Counted from the first letter of the stretch, positions 13,201-23,359 are shown. The stretch: 33,967 nt of DNA from Hofstenia miamia (GCA_004352715.1 SCFE01000119.1:1136214-1170180); one strand, 5' to 3'. Made by a program: numbers and translations. The notes: generated from the sequence alone by a model not told the origin.

Positions 13201-15043
13201 GGAATTTTAGTCGCTAATAAAATAAAAATAGAAATTAAAAAGCTAACCGCAAAGAATTGACTGTTAAGCACGATGTGTTTTGTGCCGGACACCCAAAATT
13301 GAAAATAGTCTTCGCCAAACTCCCGTATATATTCTCCAATTGCAGCGGGAGTTGGAGAATTTCCAATATCATGATTGCCACAAACGCAAATCTAAGTTGA
13401 GTAATTTTGCAAGAAAATAAAAATATAGTTAGGAATTTAAAATTCCATTTAATACAAATAATTAACTAGTTTCAAAACATTAAATCAATATATAAATTTT
13501 GAAAGCCGTTTCCTTATTATAGGCGAAAAATTGTCGAAAATTTGACAATGTTTGGTATGAATACCAAAATATTTGTCCACGAAAAATATGCACATATGTT
13601 TTGCATGTTGTATGTTTCTATAAATGTTTGTTACAAATACGTATTTGCATTTCTGAATCTACTTTTTTTTTATTTTTGATTACAGAAAATCGAAATTTTG
13701 CTTTCCGTTAAGTGTTTTCAATATTTATTTCCACGCTAAGTATAAAACTTGAAATTTACATTCGCATTAAGTACAAGTAAAAAATGTTTCCTATCTTTTT
13801 ACATTCCTTATGTATTATTCTTTTAATTAATCGTTAAAAGTTGTATAAAAAGTGCAAAAATATAAATATTAGAATATGAGAAAACATAAAAATTAATAAA
13901 GGGTATTCGTTTCAGATTCGATTAAAAATGAATTCTGCGTGTTGTTTATTTAACACAAAAGTTTCAGTATCAAAAACTACATACATTGGCATATATTTTT
14001 AGATTTTATAGTATTGCTCATATTAAGTAGAAAGCTTGCATCATCGGTCGCACAATATTTTTCAATTTGCTGATTCAGAAATGTTATCTTTTGACACAAT
14101 GTGCAGTCTGAGATAAATTCGAATACAATAGTTTTCTTATCCAGTTTACGATGACCTTTCTCAATAATGAAATCAAGTAAACACGACCTTATCTAAGATT
14201 TCACATGCACAATCTGATGGAATCACATACATGCAAAACATTTTATAATCTATAACTTACCAATAGAAATTAGTATAAAAACACTTCATTAATGAATTAT
14301 GCAGGAAACGCTTTCGAGCTACGATGATAATTTATGAATTAAATACGAATTTGCATAAAATACACTACTTAGCAGGCATTAATTTAAACTTTTAATATAA
14401 ATACCTTTCTATTTTTACTCAGGAGATATATACAAATCTGTAGTGGAGAGGAACATGTTGAACTACTGTATAGATGTTTCAGTATAAATCCACCACAAGA
14501 ATGAGATTGAAATGTTAGAAATTTTGTTATCGTTTTGCCTTTAACAACTTTTGAAATTAATAGTGTGTGTTTCTTTGTTAGAAATCTACTAACAATTATT
14601 ATCATTCACGAAATTTTGTAGCAACAAGATAAGAAGTTATAGTACGATCTTGGGATTAATAAAAACCTACAACGCAATTAAAAACTACGTACCAATGGCA
14701 CGCTAATTGAAGAAAAATGAGCTTTCCAATCACTAATTTGTTGCGACCGTTGTGGATCATTTGGGAAAGCATCTATTAAATCTCCGCAAACGATTACAAA
14801 TTTTGGTTTGTTTTTGCGAGAATTTATCCAATTAACACATTTAGATATTCTCGATAACTCTTCTTGCCAACTTATTACAGAATTGGAGGCAGTGCCAGTA
14901 TTGGAGTTAAATGGTGGTTTATTTGAAACTTGTTTATCTATTAGACCCAGCTGTGTATCAGCGCCAACAACAAACCAAAATGGACCATCCCAATCTCGAT
15001 CATTCAATTGAGATATAACACGGTCACGTGCTATTTGCATGCC
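6278..15043 (-). CDS. CPPED1: CPPED1-like calcineurin-type metallophosphoesterase (multi-exon gene)
   Basis: Four exons (15043-14693, 13391-13248, 12876-12678, 6528-6278) splice with GT-AG borders in phases 0, 0 and 1 into about 314 codons ending at TAA 6280-6278. Human CPPED1 (CSTP1) has a similar length; it is a Ser/Thr phosphatase reported to act on Akt1. Metallophosphoesterase motifs run in order: GPFWFVVGADTQLGL, VCGDLIDAFP, GNHDIGN, a QH motif (AYQHIAPFL) and GHYHQNAGG. The metal-binding D, N and H residues are therefore all present. The last exon carries a longer linker after AIGCQLG than the vertebrate protein. The first ATG visible in exon 15043-14693 is at 15040, but an AG acceptor lies directly upstream of that exon, so a further 5' exon with the true start probably lies beyond 15043. 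The open frame shows no damage and the gene is likely functional. Confidence 0.9.
6904..7123. repeat. (AT)n microsatellite with unresolved gap
   Basis: A 195-N gap (6904-7098) ends in about 25 bp of pure AT repeat. The gap is probably a longer (AT)n array that collapsed in assembly. It lies in the last intron of the CPPED1-like gene. Confidence 0.85.
8099..8124. repeat. Short (AC)n-(AT)n microsatellite
   Basis: A compound acacacac-atatatat tract in the CPPED1-like intron, upstream in coordinates of the mariner remnant. Confidence 0.8.
8427..8495. repeat. Two-copy 43-bp tandem repeat in the mariner 3' flank
   Basis: The 26-bp core beginning catcattaaatcgtat occurs at 8427-8452 and again at 8470-8495 with one substitution. 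It lies just beyond the mariner stop, on the 3' side of the element. Confidence 0.8.
8539..9549 (-). pseudogene. mariner-type transposase pseudogene inside the CPPED1-like intron
   Basis: The frame from ATG 9549 to about 9313 gives the N-terminal DNA-binding region (FDREDICKLIYFFWESG through AQRTGRPSIDLDD, two HTH segments with the GRPS linker). Shifted frames then give VDEVWIY (first catalytic Asp), LQDNARPHTSAEAKRKLAYL (second Asp) and the C-terminal SRW.NCIDADLNYFQHL ending at a stop at 8539-8541. In the third motif, HPPYSPDLxPSD, residues are deleted and the final Asp reads Ala. Together with the frameshifts, this means the protein is dead. The coding span of about 337 codons matches mariner. 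No convincing TIR pair was found. Confidence 0.85.
10043..10065. repeat. Perfect 8-bp stem inverted repeat beside the (TA)n array
   Basis: AAAGTTCG (10043-10050) is followed by a 7-nt loop and its complement CGAACTTT (10058-10065). Further AGTTCG and TTCGAA words lie within 60 bp. The cluster could be the terminal repeat of a small MITE, but a partner was not found on the far side of the array. Confidence 0.5.
10081..10245. repeat. (TA)n microsatellite with unresolved gap
   Basis: Pure TA repeat flanks a 120-N gap (10095-10214) on both sides, so the gap is within one array. Confidence 0.9.
10806..11060 (-). pseudogene. Penelope-like element, GIY-YIG endonuclease fragment
   Basis: Read on the minus strand in shifted frames, the segment gives NAKVGLKSPTNMSDESNAI, then YKIQCTCGEDYKGYCG, then RITEHETKSAISKHLKNCRL. 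This resembles the linker and GIY-YIG nuclease end of Penelope-like retroelements (VYKIPCxCGxxYIGxTxR...RIxEH...SAxxxHL). The TxR part of the core is lost and there is an internal stop. It lies inside the last CPPED1-like intron. Confidence 0.6.
11280..12640. other. Intronic sequence without recognised features
   Basis: This is AT-rich sequence between the Penelope remnant and the QH-motif exon. No repeat, RNA gene or coding remnant could be supported. Confidence 0.5.
12678..12876 (-). CDS. CPPED1: CPPED1-like, QH-motif exon
   Basis: The acceptor is tgcttag and the donor is GCAG/GTATTT, leaving phase 1. It encodes DSSRCPEESKSHDHWLDETL, then AYQHIAPFL (the metal-binding His of the family) and YFNLQVQSREKLLTKLSRAG. 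The match to the CPPED1 order WLDE...QHIP.FL...YFNL...AG is complete. Confidence 0.9.
13248..13391 (-). CDS. CPPED1: CPPED1-like, GNHD exon
   Basis: It is 144 bp (48 codons), phase 0 at both ends. The acceptor is caacttag and the donor is the weaker GTTAGC. It encodes CVCGNHDIGNSPTPAAIGEY, continuing through EFGEDYFQFWVSG to LNSQFFA, the central catalytic strand of the phosphoesterase. It is shorter than a typical ORF-calling cutoff. Confidence 0.9.
13392..14692 (-). other. CPPED1-like intron (1.3 kb)
   Basis: A GT-AG intron between the first recognised exon and the GNHD exon. One short open frame on the minus strand (14605-14384) has no recognisable domain and is probably chance. Confidence 0.7.
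14693..15043 (-). CDS. CPPED1: CPPED1-like, first recognised exon
   Basis: It is preceded by gttttag (acceptor at 15045-15044) and followed by the donor GTACGTAG at 14692. It encodes ARDRVISQLNDRDWDGPFWF, the GAD.Q first metal motif and CGDLIDAFP, and ends after SVPL in phase 0. The leading codons (GMQIARD) match the family's pre-domain helix, so the exon may be internal. Confidence 0.88.
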
Positions 15044-17132
15044 CTAAAACTCTAGTAGCATTAAGCATCAAAAATAATATGAATAGATTTTTGTATATTG
15101 AACAAAATGCAAATACACATGAAAATACGTCTTTTCAAATTTCTTAATATCTGCTTTCTCAGAAATTAAAATTAATATTCTCAACAACATTAAATTTAAT
15201 TACTCAATTAATAAATGATAAATTTTTAATAAATTAGTCAATCAATAAATAAATGGACAAACTAAATCGTGCCCACAGAGAATATACATGTCGCGTAGTT
15301 ATATAATCGAGGTTTATGAATTTACATATTGAATGTTTCATGACTAGACACAAGATTCATTCGCCAGGAAAATTTTCTAGAATTATATTGTTTGAAGGAA
15401 ATGTTCTATATGTATGCAGGTATGTGTAGTGCATGCATTTCGTGCTGAATTAATAGATTTCACAGAATATTTATCATTGTTTTCAGGTTAATACATAAAA
15501 AGGATATCAGAGTTATAAAAACATTTGGAAATGCCTGGTAAATTTGCGGAGCAATAAGGCAACAACCAAAGTCCGAAATTTTATTTTATATTGCTATGTG
15601 GGTGGTGAAGATTAAGAGATCATCGTTCTGAAAAGATGATACCTTGTAAAACATTTTTACTACAGTATACGCAGGTAATATTTCAGCCTTGAAGTATTAT
15701 TATTTGAAACATTCGATCGAAATATGGAATGAAACGATAAATTGGAACCAAATGCAGACATTTGAATCCACCCAATTCAGTTGTCTGAAGTAGAAAGCAC
15801 TAAGTCTAACAAAAAAGTATTTTAGTGAAGGGAGACACGCACTATGAGGAGATCTAAATATTTTAAAACAATAGCCCAATGTTTCATCGCTGCTGAACTA
15901 GTACTATATATTTCAGTTAAGATATATAAACACTTTGAGAGTTACTGCGAGTAGACGTGAAACTGTACTACATAGAATTAATATTTAACCCAATGCCTGT
16001 TAAAGAAACTTTCTCTTAGTGGATAAAAATCTGCAAATTTGCAATGTCACCCACTTACATCGATCATGCAAAATATTTTACCTTCTAGGAAGGAGCTTTT
16101 TTTAGTAAATACATTAATCGATAATTGAAGAACANNNNNNNNNNNTTTCATTGCTGCTGAACTAGTACTATATACTTCAGTTAAGATATATAAACACTTT
16201 GAGAGTTACTGCGATGTCACCCACTTACATCGATCATGCAAAATATTTTACCTTCTAGGAAGGAGCTTTTTTTAGTAAATACATTAATCGATAATTGAAG
16301 AACATAATGCAAGAAAAAATAATAATAAGTTAATGTATTTATGTAAATATTATCTAAGTTTCCACGGGTTACAATGCTCATACTGTCAAATGTAATTGTG
16401 TTTAAGTAGTTTTTGTTAATTATAATTTACAAAAAGTAGATGCGATAGTTCATGCTTTCATTGCAATTCAAATACCTTACACAAGCATATAAAAAAGTTA
16501 GTTTGCAAGAATGTTTTTTTTAAATTATAATATTAGCAGCAATGGATTACTTTCCATTTTCCTAAATGAGTTAATTAGGGTTCCTAAATAAGTTGATGTG
16601 AACACTTGCTTAATCCTGTAGTTAACTTTTCAAATGTACCAAACGTCATTTCCTACAGAACCCTAACAAATGAAATATTGCTTTTGAACCTTCTCTAAAT
16701 CTAAAATAGTTGACCTTTAACATGATTTCATCAGTCATAAAATGAAATCCAGGAATGAACGCGATTTGCGACTGCTAACGAATTTAAAAATATAGTGATA
16801 ATATAAGCATAATTGTAAAAAACGATGTAGAAAACTTTTGCAAAAGTATGCAAATTCATAAAAATTATTGCTCTAGAAGGGAATTCACAAAAATTGTAAA
16901 GAGCTCCTATGAAAATTTCTTTTAACCAAGTTTGTCATTTTAGCTACTCACATTACCGACCATGTGAAGTTTTCGAAATCAACTCGCCTGTACTTAAAAA
17001 ATCAGGGTTTGTACATTTAAATATTATTTTAATTATAAATATAATACTGAATAATATAATGTACTTAATATTTTTCAAACAAGTTATTCTCAATTATACT
17101 GAAATACTTTAATATAAATTGTACTAAAAACA
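15044..17132. other. Non-coding stretch upstream of the first recognised CPPED1-like exon
   Basis: It should contain the promoter and any 5' exon of the CPPED1-like gene, but no coding exon or core promoter could be picked out. It includes the gap-flank duplication at 15890-16306. Confidence 0.5.
15890..16306. repeat. Gap-flanking duplication 3 with a 94-bp presence/absence segment
   Basis: Sequence left of the 11-N gap (16135-16145) is repeated to its right. The right copy lacks 15951-16044, joining ..ttactgcga directly to tgtcaccc... The outer parts match with only one or two substitutions. Two alleles differing by a 94-bp indel explain this best. Confidence 0.85.
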
Positions 17133-17411
17133 ATATATATATANNNNNNNNNNNNNNNNNNNNNNNNNNNNNNNNNNNNNNNNNNNNNNNNNNNNNNNNN
17201 NNNNNNNNNNNNNNNNNNNNNNNNNNNNNNNNNNNNNNNNNNNNNNNNNNNNNNNNNNNNNNNNNNNNNNNNNNNNNNNNNNNNNNNNNNNNNNNNNNNN
17301 NNNNNNNNNNNNNNNNNNNNNNNNNNNNNNNNNNNNNNNNNNNNNNNNNNNNNNNNNNNNNNNNNNNNNNNNNNNNNNNNNNNNNNNNNNNNNNNNNNNN
17401 ATTATTATTAT

Positions 17412-17451
<40 letters not shown>
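17133..17451. repeat. (TA)n / (ATT)n microsatellite with 257-N gap
   Basis: A short TA run precedes Ns 17144-17400, and the gap ends in about 50 bp of ATT/TAA trinucleotide repeat. The trinucleotide side directly abuts the 3' end of the minus-strand LINE, so it is probably that element's 3' tail. Confidence 0.8.
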
Positions 17452-17454
<3 letters not shown>

Positions 17455-17649
17455 TTAATAACAATTCAATAGCTTTATTTCAGTTTATCTCTTTTTGCAT
17501 ATTTTTATACAATTTCAAATCTGCAAAGTATATATACATTTCAATATATACATATTTACAAATTACGAAGACACAAAAATACAACAAAATAAAAACAAAC
17601 TAAGCTACAGATTAAAAATAAAAAGTTTAAAAATTAAAATAAAATTAAA

Positions 17650-17860
17650 TATTTTGCAAAATATTTCGCAAGGCATTAAACGTTTTGAAGTTCCGTATTC
17701 ATACTGATTTGCTAAGATTTTATGTTTCAAAAGTTTCTTAAATCTTTCTAGGTTTCCTCCAGTTCAAATTTCATAGGGTAGTTTGTTCCAAGATCTTGTT
17801 GCATATGTAGTGTATGAATTATTCCAGAATTTGCTTTTTATTAATATTTTATTAATACAA
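17650..17860 (-). pseudogene. LINE ORF2 C-terminal segment
   Basis: The minus-strand frame reads ISYNRRSRPCINKI, then YATRSWNKLPYEI, a stop, and LERFKKLLKHKILAN. This is the conserved YNTR....W..LP.EI....FK..L end of CR1/Jockey-type ORF2 proteins. It places the ORF2 end close to 17,600. Confidence 0.7.
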
Positions 17861-18383
17861 GGCCTAGAACGGCGGTTGTAGCTAATATATCTTTTCAAGC
17901 AAGGTATTTTCTCTCAAAATGTGTGCGTAAATGTTTAAACATATTCACAAGATAAGCATACTTCACATAGTGCAGAGACGATAGAATTTTGAATACATTC
18001 AGTTTATTGTCTATTGACTGTCTATTTATCTTATACATAGTGCAAATGGACAATTGAACACTTTATTTTTCGTTCTTTCTATGCTAATGTGATGCTTGTT
18101 TGCAATATGTAGGCACAGATAAAATGACTCATTACTGTGGCAAAGATAAGATTCTTGTGCTGCATTATACTTCTAGTTTGTCTAAAACAGTGGACGCAAT
18201 TGACCATTTTCGAGATCTTGCTGTTGATGAAGCCATTAAATGAAAGCAAATATTTTACAGAGTCTTTTTGTACAATTGGTGGCAGTTAATTTAATATTTT
18301 TTGAAGATATCTGCTTTGGATGGAAAATTATAAACTGCGTTTTATCATTATTCATTGTGAGCTTACTTGGTTTAATATAATTT

Positions 18384-19286
18384 TCAATAATTTGAATGTT
18401 TGTTTCTCAGAGTCGTGTACCAAAATTCGACTACTATTTCGACTGATAAACAAGTGTCATCCGCATACTGAACGACTTCTAAATCCTTAACATACTGATA
18501 AATGTTACTTATGTATAATATGAATAAAATAGGGCACAATACTGTTCTTTGAGATACTCCTCTATTAGGTGTTAAATAGCTTGAATATGTACTATTTATG
18601 TAGACACGATGTTGTCTATTAGTTAGAAAGTTTTCTAGAACTTGATTCAAAACCGTAACAATATAATTTTTGATCTAGAATGCCAAAATCCAGACTGTCA
18701 AAAGCCTTGCTTAAGTCACCCATTGCAATGCAGCTACACATTTTCTGATTTAATTCATATTTTGTACTTTCAATTAAAGTAAGCAGAGCGTCTAAAGTAC
18801 TATAGCCTTCTCTATAAGCAAATTGATTTGATGATAAAATCCTGTAATCTTTTAAATATTTACATATCTGTGGACATAAAAGTTTTTCAAATATTTTGGC
18901 AAATGCATTTGTAATTGAGATAGGACTGTAACTTTTGCAATCTGTAGAATCTCCCTTTTTAAAAATTGGTGATATATCTGCTTGTTTCAACACTTCAGGA
19001 AAAGAAAAAGTATGAATTGCGTAATTGCAAATAAAAAAGGTTCAGCAAAATAGTTGATGTATTTCTTTATAATGCTTATCGGAATTCCACAACTACCAAC
19101 AGATTTGTTATTGTCTAATTCTGATACTACATTAAGAAGTTCAAATTTGTTGATGTAATTAAAGCAAAATTTTGATTCTAACTCTTTTAACTTACTTTGA
19201 TACTGTACAACTTTCCCTTCAAAAGCTCCTAATTCCTTAAACATTGTATTGAAGTAGTTGACAATCAGCTCTAATTTACTGCACAT
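18384..19286 (-). pseudogene. LINE reverse transcriptase, frameshifted
   Basis: Three frames tile the RT domain: VSELDNNKSVGSCGIPISII (fingers), ISPIFKKGDSTDCKSYSPIS, then GDLSKAFDSLDFGILDQKL (motif A with its Asp). After a frameshift near 18640 come LENFLTNRQHRVYINS, PNRGVSQRTVLCPILFILYI (motif B) and QYADDT (motif C, YADD at 18467-18456). Both catalytic motifs survive, but the frame is broken at about 18990 and 18640 and ends early after YADD. Motif wording fits the CR1/Jockey group rather than RLE-type LINEs. Confidence 0.85.
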
Positions 19287-19412
19287 CTTATTGTATATTT
19301 TTTATCTCACTAATGTTACAGGTCATACTCTTTCTTTATCCAGGTATTTATTAATGAATCGCCATTTGCCTCTAGAATTAGAACAGCTTTGCCTGCTTTA
19401 TTTTTTCAGATT

Positions 19413-19631
19413 TCAAGCAATAACAACATTTACTTTTCGCCTCATTATATTTTTTGACGTTGTCCTTGGTGTATTCTCTGTTAATTTGTGTAAAACTGTC
19501 TTTTTTTCAGCTAGAGCTGAGATATACTTGGATTTCAACAATTTGGTCTTGCCAGTTTTTAAATATTTTGTCATGTAAGGCGCAGTTTTGTCAAGGCTTT
19601 CGTTTAGCTGATAAATATGAAATCTAAACAT
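19413..19631 (-). pseudogene. LINE ORF2 linker between endonuclease and RT
   Basis: This Lys-rich frame (APYMTKYLKTGKTKLLKSKY) sits where the EN-RT linker is expected, on the same strand as both domains. It has no motif of its own; the call rests on position. Confidence 0.45.
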
Positions 19632-19749
19632 GTCATTCTAATGTATAAATATATTCCAATTGCACATTTTCAAGTAGTTTAGTCACTTTTTCCACTAAAG
19701 TCGGCAAAGCTACGGGAGTGGATACGTTTACGAAGATTGCTGCAAGTTT

Positions 19750-19985
19750 CACTTGTAACACTTGTGATCGGAATAAGAATCAAACACAAAGCTTTCATAG
19801 CGAGTATATTCCGAATTTGAAATAAAATAGTCAATTAACGAGTTTCCTCGAATAGGTGTTAGCTTATTGACTACCTTGAAATTAAGATCTTCACAAAACC
19901 TGTCAATCAATTTCTTCTCTATTTTAGAATGATAGTTTATATTGTATTGTCATATTAAAGTTAATGAAATTCTTTATTAACTATT
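19750..19985 (-). pseudogene. LINE apurinic-type endonuclease C-terminal remnant
   Basis: A frame through IEKKLIDRFCEDLNFKVVNK, then TPIRGNSLIDYFIS, ends in DSYSDHKCYK. This is the D(L/I)xF...SDH end of the APE-like endonuclease of LINEs; SDH lies at 19772-19764. A stop follows directly. The catalytic N-terminal half is missing. Confidence 0.7.
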
Positions 19986-20079
19986 ATTAATCAGAACAGA
20001 CATTTGCGATTTATTTGTCGAAATGATCAAATTCTAATCTTTCTAGTCTAGTTGGTTTCATATGGAGGCCTGCTGCCTC

Positions 20080-20398
20080 CCCACTAATCCGACTGTGATA
20101 TTGACTTCAGCGCCCATGATATTTCTCTCATGCTTAAATCTTGCAAGTTGTATGGTCCTTGCTATCCTGACGGTGTCCCTTCCTTTGTAATTCATGAAAC
20201 CTTCTCCACGCTTTCTATCCATTTAAAGCATCTTTACTCCTTCATTTGCTCCTCTAAGCGCTATCCCGCCTGTTGGAAGACATCTTGGATTTCTCCGCTG
20301 TTAAAATCTAATCAGCTTTCCTCCTCGCAGGTCATTCCATTCTGCTTGACAAGTTACGTTTATTTGGTTTTGATGTGGACTCCACAATCGAGAAGTGG
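20080..20398 (+). pseudogene. Jockey-like LINE RT remnant with internal deletion
   Basis: The frame reads IDFSAHDISLMLKSCK, then DGVPSFVIHETFSTLS and KRYPACWKTSWISPLLKSN, the start of a LINE RT (PDGIPSFV...WK...ISPI.K). After a jump of about 30 bp the next frame reads GHSILLDKLRLFGFDVDS-TIEKW, which belongs after motif A. Motif A and everything between are therefore deleted. The coding breaks off at TIEKW, where the purine-rich LINE begins, suggesting that element inserted here. Opposite strand to the adjacent CR1-like LINE. Confidence 0.65.
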
Positions 20399-20723
20399 TA
20401 GTATAGGATCACACAGACCAATGGACGACGGCATAAATCGACAGATGAGCAAAACAGAAGAGCACTGGAGTGTTACAGAAGAAGCAGGCCAGATGAAAGG
20501 GGTTACAGGAAGTCAGGAGCGGGATTAGAAGTTACAGAACAGAGGCTTGCAGGACAAGTGCGAAAGTTGCAGTTGGATGAGGCTAAGGGGAAAAAGAGAG
20601 TTGAACAGGCTAAGCAAAGGGAAGATGAAGTGATAGACGTTGCGACAGACGTGGCGGAAGCAGCAGAACCAGGGGGCGCAGAAACTGCAGCAGCAATCAA
20701 GGAAAAGATGAAGGAAGAAATAG

Positions 20724-21152
20724 GTGAGAGAACTAGGTTGCCAGTTCCATGAGGAGATAGCAAAAGTCAATAAAGTGTTGGAGAGGATAGATGCTAGGAG
20801 TGTCACAGAAGTAAATAGCTTAGTGTATGCAGGTGCATGTGAGGTGCTGAAAAATGTAGACATGGACATGAAAAAGAAAAGACGACAAGAAGATAAGAGA
20901 GACAGAAAGCCGGCATGGGAGAAAAGAATTGAGAATAAAGTGGCAAAGATTAGGCAGCAAATAGGGAAGATCAGGACAAGTAAGGCAGTACAGGACAGGT
21001 GCAGGGTAGGTAAGGGGAAGACTATAGAAGCTGCAAGAGAAGAGCTTAAGCAGAGATTAGTTGCAGAAGCTGAGAAACTGAGAAAATATAGGGTAAGGGC
21101 AAAGCAGACAAGAGACAATATGAAGTTTGAGACCCAAGAAGGAAGATTCTAA
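20724..21152 (+). pseudogene. RLE-LINE N-terminal basic/coiled-coil region
   Basis: The frame is dominated by Lys, Arg, Glu and Gln (MDMKKKRRQEDKRDRKPAWE, IENKVAKIRQQIGKIRTSKA), probably helical and nucleic-acid binding. Upstream pieces in other frames (20130-20528, 20558-20752) look similar in composition. In related elements this section precedes the RT. After the stop at 21150, the same unit reads on as DTGDKATAKAGEDAVRFWENIW, the conserved pre-RT FW..IWG motif. Confidence 0.6.
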
Positions 21153-21255
21153 AAAGAACTAGATACAGGAGACAAGGCGACAGCTAAAGCAGGCGAGGAC
21201 GCAGTAAGGTTCTGGGAGAATATATGGGGAAGTGCAGGACCAGAGATAGTGTGCG

Positions 21256-22458
21256 ATGCAGAAGGAATTCAGGCAAGAAGAAGAAGTAATCACAACTGCA
21301 AAGCTGAATGAGGCTCTAAAGAAGATGAAGAACTGGAAGTTCACAGGTGTTCATGAGAGACTAGCAGTAGCATTGGAGGAGTGTGTGGTGAGTGGGTGCC
21401 CAGAGTGGTTCGTAGTGGGAAGGAAATTTCTGATACAGAAGGACCCAAAGAAAGGTAGTGAGGCAAGCAACTTCAGGCCAATAACATGTCTGCCAACAAC
21501 ATGGAAATTGTTAACTTAGAACAGAATAGAGTGATACCAGAGGAGCAGAAGGGATGTAGGGCGAAGTCAAGAGAATGCAAAGATCAGTTGTTAATAGACC
21601 AGGCAGTGGTGGAGAATTGTAGAAGAAGGAAGACAAACTTGTCAATGGCATGGATAGAATACAGGAAGGCGTATGACAGCATACCGCATATGTGGGTATT
21701 GGGGACGCTAGAGGCTAATGGAGTTTCACGGAATTGCAGACTGAGATAGACGGGCACAGGTTGATGTTTAGGCGAGGCATATTCCAGGGAGACAGCTTAA
21801 CACCACTACTGTTTGTAGTTAGCTTAATCCCCATCACCATCACAGAAAAGTTAAATTAGACAGGTATAAGATATAAGTTGGAAAAGAATGGTAGAGTCAC
21901 CTGTGGTACATGGACGACCTGAAAATGTATGCTAGCTTAAGGAAGATGTTGCAGAAGCAAGTGGAGACATTGGAGAAAGCAAGCAGAGACTCTGGGTTGG
22001 AATTTGGATTAGGAAAGTGTGCGAACATGACAATGACCAGAGGCAAGTGCATAGATGGAGATGGTTTGAGGACGAGCAGTGGGGATAAGATTGAGGAAGT
22101 CAAATAGGGGTACAAGTACTTAGGTGTGATAGAGAAAGATAGAAGAGATCATGAGGAAATGAGGACAAAGTTAAGAAAAGAATACAAGAGGAGAGTAAGG
22201 AAGGTACTACAGAAGTCAGCATTGAATGGGCAGAACAGCATAAAGGCAATTAATACATGGGCGATACCAGTGTTGAGATATTCGGCAGGAATAGTTAGGT
22301 GGAACAAGAATGAACTGAAGGAATTAGACAGGGAGACAAGGAAGATACTAGCAGCAGAGAGAGCATTAAATTTAAATGGAGATGTAGATAGGCTGTACAT
22401 GGCAAGGCATAAGGGCGGAAAAGGACTGCTAAGTGTAGAGGAAACTGTAGAAGCATAA
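21256..22458 (+). pseudogene. RLE-LINE reverse transcriptase
   Basis: Segments in order: [56 protein letters not shown], then [20 protein letters not shown] and [20 protein letters not shown] (motif A with its Asp replaced by Glu in [10 protein letters not shown]). A diverged segment follows, then WYMDDLKMYASL (motif C, YMDD at 21907-21918) and YKYLGV. The thumb follows as INTWAIPVLRYSAGIVRWNK and DRLYMARHKGGKGLLSVEET. Frame breaks occur near 21,500 and 21,749; an in-frame TAG at 22,105-22,107 separates YMDD from GYKYLG. Confidence 0.85.
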
Positions 22459-22575
22459 GCACTAGGGCTAAAGGAATATGTAGAAGAGAAGCCTAAGGGG
22501 TCCGTACTGGAGGTCACTACGGAGCTAAGGAAGATAACAACTAAGGGTAAAGGAAAGAAGGTATACCAGAGTAGG

Positions 22576-23359
22576 ATGGAATCAGAGAGACAAACAACGT
22601 ATAGGCAGAAGGCAATGCATAGAGAATACTGGAAGAACACAGAAAAGTGTGACAGAGAAGAGAGCAACAAGTGGTTAAAGAAGGCAGGACTAAAAAGAGA
22701 AACAGAATCATTGATAATGGCAGCACAGGAGCAAGCGATAAGAACAAACTGGGTAAAGAAGCATATAGACAGAAGAGCAGAAGTAAGTGATAAGTGTAGG
22801 CTATGTAAGAAAGAGGCAGAGACAGTAGACCATTTGATAGCAGGGTGTGAGAAGTTGGCACAGAATGAGTACAAATTCAGGCATGACAAGGTGGGAAGAA
22901 TGATTCACTGGAGTTTGAGGAGGCAGCATGGGTTAGAAGCAGGAGACAAGTGGTATGAGCACAAGCCACAGGGCGTCATAGAAAATACGAAAGTTAAGAT
23001 ACTGTGGGACTTCAATATACAGACAAGCAAGGTGATAGAAGCACGGAGGCCAGACATAGTAGTAGTGGACAAAGAGAAAAGATTGGGAACAGTGATAGAC
23101 ATAGCAGTACCAAAGGACAGGAATGTAGAAAGCAAGGAGAAAGAGAAGATAGAGAAGTATAGAGAGTTGGCAGAGGAAATAGAAAGGCTGGGGAAATTGA
23201 AGGTTAAAGTAATCCGGTAGTTGTAGGAGCACTAGGAGCAGTGAGTAAGAAGCATAAAAGATACTTGGAGGAGTACCAACGTGAGGAGGAGCAGTAGCAC
23301 AGAAGGCAGCATTGTTAGGAGTTCTGAGGAAAGCTCTCAGACTCCCTGGGAACTGGTGA
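22576..23359 (+). pseudogene. RLE-LINE zinc knuckle and restriction-like endonuclease
   Basis: A 214-codon frame (22576-23220) has CRLCKKEAETVDHLIAGC at about residue 74 (C-x2-C-x7-H-x4-C). It is followed by the nuclease core ARRPDIVVVDKEKRLG and TVIDIAVPKD (PD at 23050-23055, D in IDIAV). This is the RLE that nicks target DNA in R2-like LINEs. The frame ends in KVIR-stop at 23220, but the +1 frame continues VVVGALGAVSKKHKRYLEEY, so one base is missing at about 23216. A third frame then gives QKAALLGVLRKALRL to TGA 23357-23359. The nuclease residues themselves look intact. Confidence 0.85.

Larger units (their letters stand above)
17401..19990 (-). mobile_element. CR1/Jockey-superclade LINE, 5'-truncated and decayed
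   Basis: On the minus strand the order is endonuclease end (about 19985-19750), linker, RT (about 19286-18384), C-terminal YNTR/W..LP region (about 17860-17650), an AATAAA at 17479-17474, and an (ATT)n tail at 17451-17401. That is the normal order of an EN-RT LINE ORF2 followed by a simple-repeat tail. The 5' end is lost inside the endonuclease. Multiple frameshifts and stops make it inactive. Confidence 0.8.

Noticed and set aside
18384-19286. Possible active LINE because LSKAFD and YADD are intact
   Set aside because: Frameshifts near 18640 and 18990, an early stop after YADD and loss of the endonuclease N-terminus make activity implausible.
20525-21118. Long minus-strand open frame opposite the RLE-LINE N-terminal region
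   Set aside because: It is the antisense of purine-rich coding sequence; composition (Leu, Ser, Phe, Cys) is what such antisense produces and no domain is visible.
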